This document shows, in pieces, positions 6,471 to 8,336 of a DNA stretch of 8,336 nt (position 1 is its first letter; every line of letters begins with the position of its first letter). The DNA is from Gammaproteobacteria bacterium (GTDB lineage Bacteria; Pseudomonadota; Gammaproteobacteria; GCA-001735895): the NCBI GenBank assembly GCA_021767985.1, contig JAASSH010000066.1, forward strand, positions 1-8,336, read 5' to 3'. A program made the position numbers and the translations under genes. A model generated the notes under the pieces. It saw only the letters and a program-made list of their open reading frames with translations. It had not been told where the DNA came from and made no database searches.

Positions 6471-7427
6471 ATGCAAAGCCCCAATCCGCCGCAACCCTTC
6501 GAACCCGCCTACCTGTCGTTAATCGACAATGACCAGTTGCGCGCACGAGCCGAACAAGCATATCGGCATATGGCCGATTGCGACCTGTGTGCTCGCTACT
6601 GCCACGTGGATCGATTCGAGACCGTCAAGGGCGCAGTTTGCAGAACCGGCGTAAACGCGGTGCTGCACAGTTTCGGCCCTCACCACGGCGAGGAAGATCC
6701 GCTGCGCGGCACGCGGGGATCAGGCACCATTTTCTTCAGCTGGTGCAACCTGCGTTGCGTCTTCTGCCAGAACTGGGACATCAGTCAGAAGGGAGTTGGC
6801 CACGAGATAACGCCGCCAGCGCTCGCCGAGATGATGCTGCAGCTGCAGGCACAGGGCTGTCACAACATCAATTTCGTCACACCCAGCCATGTCGTGGCGC
6901 AAATAATTGCCGCCGTCGAGATTGCCGCACGCCAGGGATTACGCCTGCCGCTGGTCTACAACACCGGCGGCTACGACAGCCCCGAGGCATTGGCGCTACT
7001 CGACGGGATTGTCGATATCTACATGCCGGATATGAAATACGGTGATTCCGCGACCGCCCACCAGTATTCCCATGTGCGCGATTACACCGAGATCAACTTC
7101 GCCGCCGTACGTGAAATGCACCGCCAGGTCGGCGACCTGCGGCTCGACAAAGACGGCATCGCACAACGCGGCCTGCTGGTGCGTCACCTGGTATTGCCGG
7201 ACGATCTCGCCGGGACCGAGGCAGTGATGGCGTTTCTCGCCCGGGACGTTTCGAGGCACACCTACCTGAACCTGATGGATCAGTACCGGCCTTGCTACCG
7301 GGCAGAAGACAATCCGCCGCTCGACAGGCCGTTAAGCCGCCAGGAATATCAACAGGCGCTCGACCTGGCCGCAAAGTATGGCCTGGACCGGCTCGATTCC
7401 CGTCATCATCGCTGGTCGTTGTTTTGA
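6471..7427 (+). CDS. Radical SAM protein, PflX family (COG1313-type)
   Basis: A [4Fe-4S] radical S-adenosylmethionine enzyme of 318 residues related to pyruvate formate-lyase activating enzymes. The cluster motif is CxxxCxxC at Cys92, Cys96 and Cys99 (WCNLRCVFCQN). An N-terminal four-Cys set (Cys37, Cys40, Cys44, Cys57; CDLCARYC then VCRTG) is typical of PflX-like proteins and may bind a second metal centre. Other family landmarks: HNINFVTPSH, YNTGGYDS, DIYMPDMKYGD, the RGLLVRHLVLP block and NLMDQYRP. Length is typical and nothing is truncated. The reaction of this family is not established to my knowledge, and no glycyl-radical enzyme gene lies in the window. The M28 peptidase gene starts 18 bp downstream, suggesting one transcript. 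The ATG lacks a good ribosome site, and repeat copy B ends 23 bp upstream. Confidence 0.9.
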   Translation: MQSPNPPQPFEPAYLSLIDNDQLRARAEQAYRHMADCDLCARYCHVDRFETVKGAVCRTGVNAVLHSFGPHHGEEDPLRGTRGSGTIFFSWCNLRCVFCQNWDISQKGVGHEITPPALAEMMLQLQAQGCHNINFVTPSHVVAQIIAAVEIAARQGLRLPLVYNTGGYDSPEALALLDGIVDIYMPDMKYGDSATAHQYSHVRDYTEINFAAVREMHRQVGDLRLDKDGIAQRGLLVRHLVLPDDLAGTEAVMAFLARDVSRHTYLNLMDQYRPCYRAEDNPPLDRPLSRQEYQQALDLAAKYGLDRLDSRHHRWSLF

Positions 7428-7445
7428 AAATCCGATAAGACAGGC

Positions 7446-8336
7446 ATGGTGCATCGCATGACCGTTTTGCTGATAGCCGTTATTGCCCTGATCGGGTTGT
7501 TCGTTTACATGATCAAAATGCCGGGCGAGTCGTTCAAAGGCGACCTGCCCCCGCTCGATGAGAACGGCCGCGAACTGGCGCTTAAACTCGCCCAACACGT
7601 CGAAGTGCTGTGCAGCAATCCCGCGGGGCGGCACTACCTCGAGAAAACAGGGCTCGCCGCCGCGCGCGATTACATCGCCGGGCAATTCGAAGCGTCGGGT
7701 TACGAGGTCGAATTCCAGTCATACGAATTCGACGGCGACGACTACGCCAATATCGAAGTCACCCGCGCGGGTAATCGGCTGGCCGATGAAATCATCCTGG
7801 TCGGCGCGCATTACGATGCCGTCGTCGGTGCGCCGGGTGCAAACGATAACGGTTCCGGTGTCGCGGTACTGCTGGAGTTGGCGCATCGCTTCAGTAAGGT
7901 CGAGCTGCCGAGCACGCTGCGCTTCGTCGCCTTCGTCAACGAAGAGCCGCCGCATTTCACGACCGGGTCCATGGGCAGCGAGGTCTACGCCAGGCGCGCG
8001 GCCCGTCAGGGGGAAAACATCGTCGCCATGTTCGCGCTGGAGACGATCGGCTATTACCGCGATGCCCCTGGCAGCCAGTACTATCCGCCGCCATTGAACT
8101 TCTTTTACCCGAACCAGGGTAATTTTATCGCTTTCGTCGGCAATCTCGGTTCGCGCGCGCTGCTAACCCGTTCGCTACACGCCTTCAGGCAGCATGCCCG
8201 CTTCCCCTCGGAAGGGATTGCCGCACCGGCCATCATCCCGGGCGTCGACTGGTCGGATCACCGTTCCTTCTGGAAGCAGGGTTATCCCGCCGTGATGATT
8301 ACGGATACCGCACCCTATCGCTATCCCCACTACCAC
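7446..8336 (+). CDS. M28 family zinc peptidase, membrane-anchored, cut by window edge
   Basis: The first 297 residues of a metallo-aminopeptidase-like protein; the frame is open to the last base. An uncleaved-looking hydrophobic segment (about 5-24) should anchor it in the inner membrane with the enzyme domain in the periplasm. The M28 co-catalytic zinc residues are visible: AHYD (His122, Asp124), GANDNGSG (Asp134), NEE (Glu166 general base, Glu167 ligand), LETIGYY (Glu199 at the usual Asp/Glu ligand position) and a closing His in YPHYH (295 or 297). VDWSDHRSFW (268-276) is also typical. The conserved sequence that normally follows the last His is beyond the edge. ATG at 7446 has a weak AGG; ATG at 7458 is an alternative. 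Natural substrate unknown. It follows the radical SAM gene by 18 bp. Confidence 0.92.
   Translation, partial: MVHRMTVLLIAVIALIGLFVYMIKMPGESFKGDLPPLDENGRELALKLAQHVEVLCSNPAGRHYLEKTGLAAARDYIAGQFEASGYEVEFQSYEFDGDDYANIEVTRAGNRLADEIILVGAHYDAVVGAPGANDNGSGVAVLLELAHRFSKVELPSTLRFVAFVNEEPPHFTTGSMGSEVYARRAARQGENIVAMFALETIGYYRDAPGSQYYPPPLNFFYPNQGNFIAFVGNLGSRALLTRSLHAFRQHARFPSEGIAAPAIIPGVDWSDHRSFWKQGYPAVMITDTAPYRYPHYH

Noticed and set aside
5962..6561. Minus-strand frame overlapping the DUF2461 gene and the start of the radical SAM gene
   Set aside because: It runs through repeat copy B and into another gene's 5' end, and has no family motifs; the DUF2461 frame carries the conserved blocks.
7558..8097. 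Ser/Arg/Thr-rich + strand frame inside the peptidase region
   Set aside because: The frame starting at 7446 contains all M28 zinc motifs and stays open to the window end; this one is an out-of-frame shadow.

Overview
The window (about 58% G+C by eye, dense short-spaced genes, ABC/c-di-GMP gene content) looks like a proteobacterial chromosome, most likely gammaproteobacterial. That placement is an inference from gene content and style, not from a marker gene. It holds seven complete protein-coding genes with recognisable families or architecture, one small membrane protein of unknown function, and one gene cut by the right edge.

Layout: (1) 1-187 non-coding, then a 90-aa two-helix membrane protein on + (188-460). 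(2) A 68-nt structured repeat (copy A, 498-565) between convergent genes. (3) A four-gene minus-strand operon reading leftwards from 4549 to 576: periplasmic binding protein, ATPase, permease 1, permease 2. This is a complete PotD/PotA/PotB/PotC-type importer of the spermidine/putrescine class. A strong 12-bp hairpin with a short T-rich tail lies between the binding-protein gene and the ATPase gene and is probably an expression attenuator. (4) A 207-bp divergent control region (4550-4756). (5) A membrane-bound GGDEF diguanylate cyclase on + (4757-5632) with an intact GGEEF active site and an RxxD inhibitory site. (6) A convergent DUF2461-family gene on minus (5666-6343). (7) A second copy of the structured repeat (copy B, 6380-6447) in the divergent gap. 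(8) A PflX-type radical SAM protein on + (6471-7427), closely followed by a membrane-anchored M28 family zinc peptidase (7446 to the window end).

Functionally, the importer would capture a polyamine-like solute in the periplasm and drive uptake with ATP. The neighbouring divergent cyclase would make c-di-GMP; a regulatory link between them is plausible but not shown. The radical SAM protein and peptidase genes are probably co-transcribed, with no visible shared pathway. The most notable non-coding findings are the two related 68-nt palindromic elements (52 of 68 positions identical, some stem changes compensatory), which resemble REP-type or MITE-like elements, and the intra-operon hairpin. 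I see no rRNA, tRNA, CRISPR array, transposase gene or prophage. I do not see a convincing wholly new multi-gene system here.
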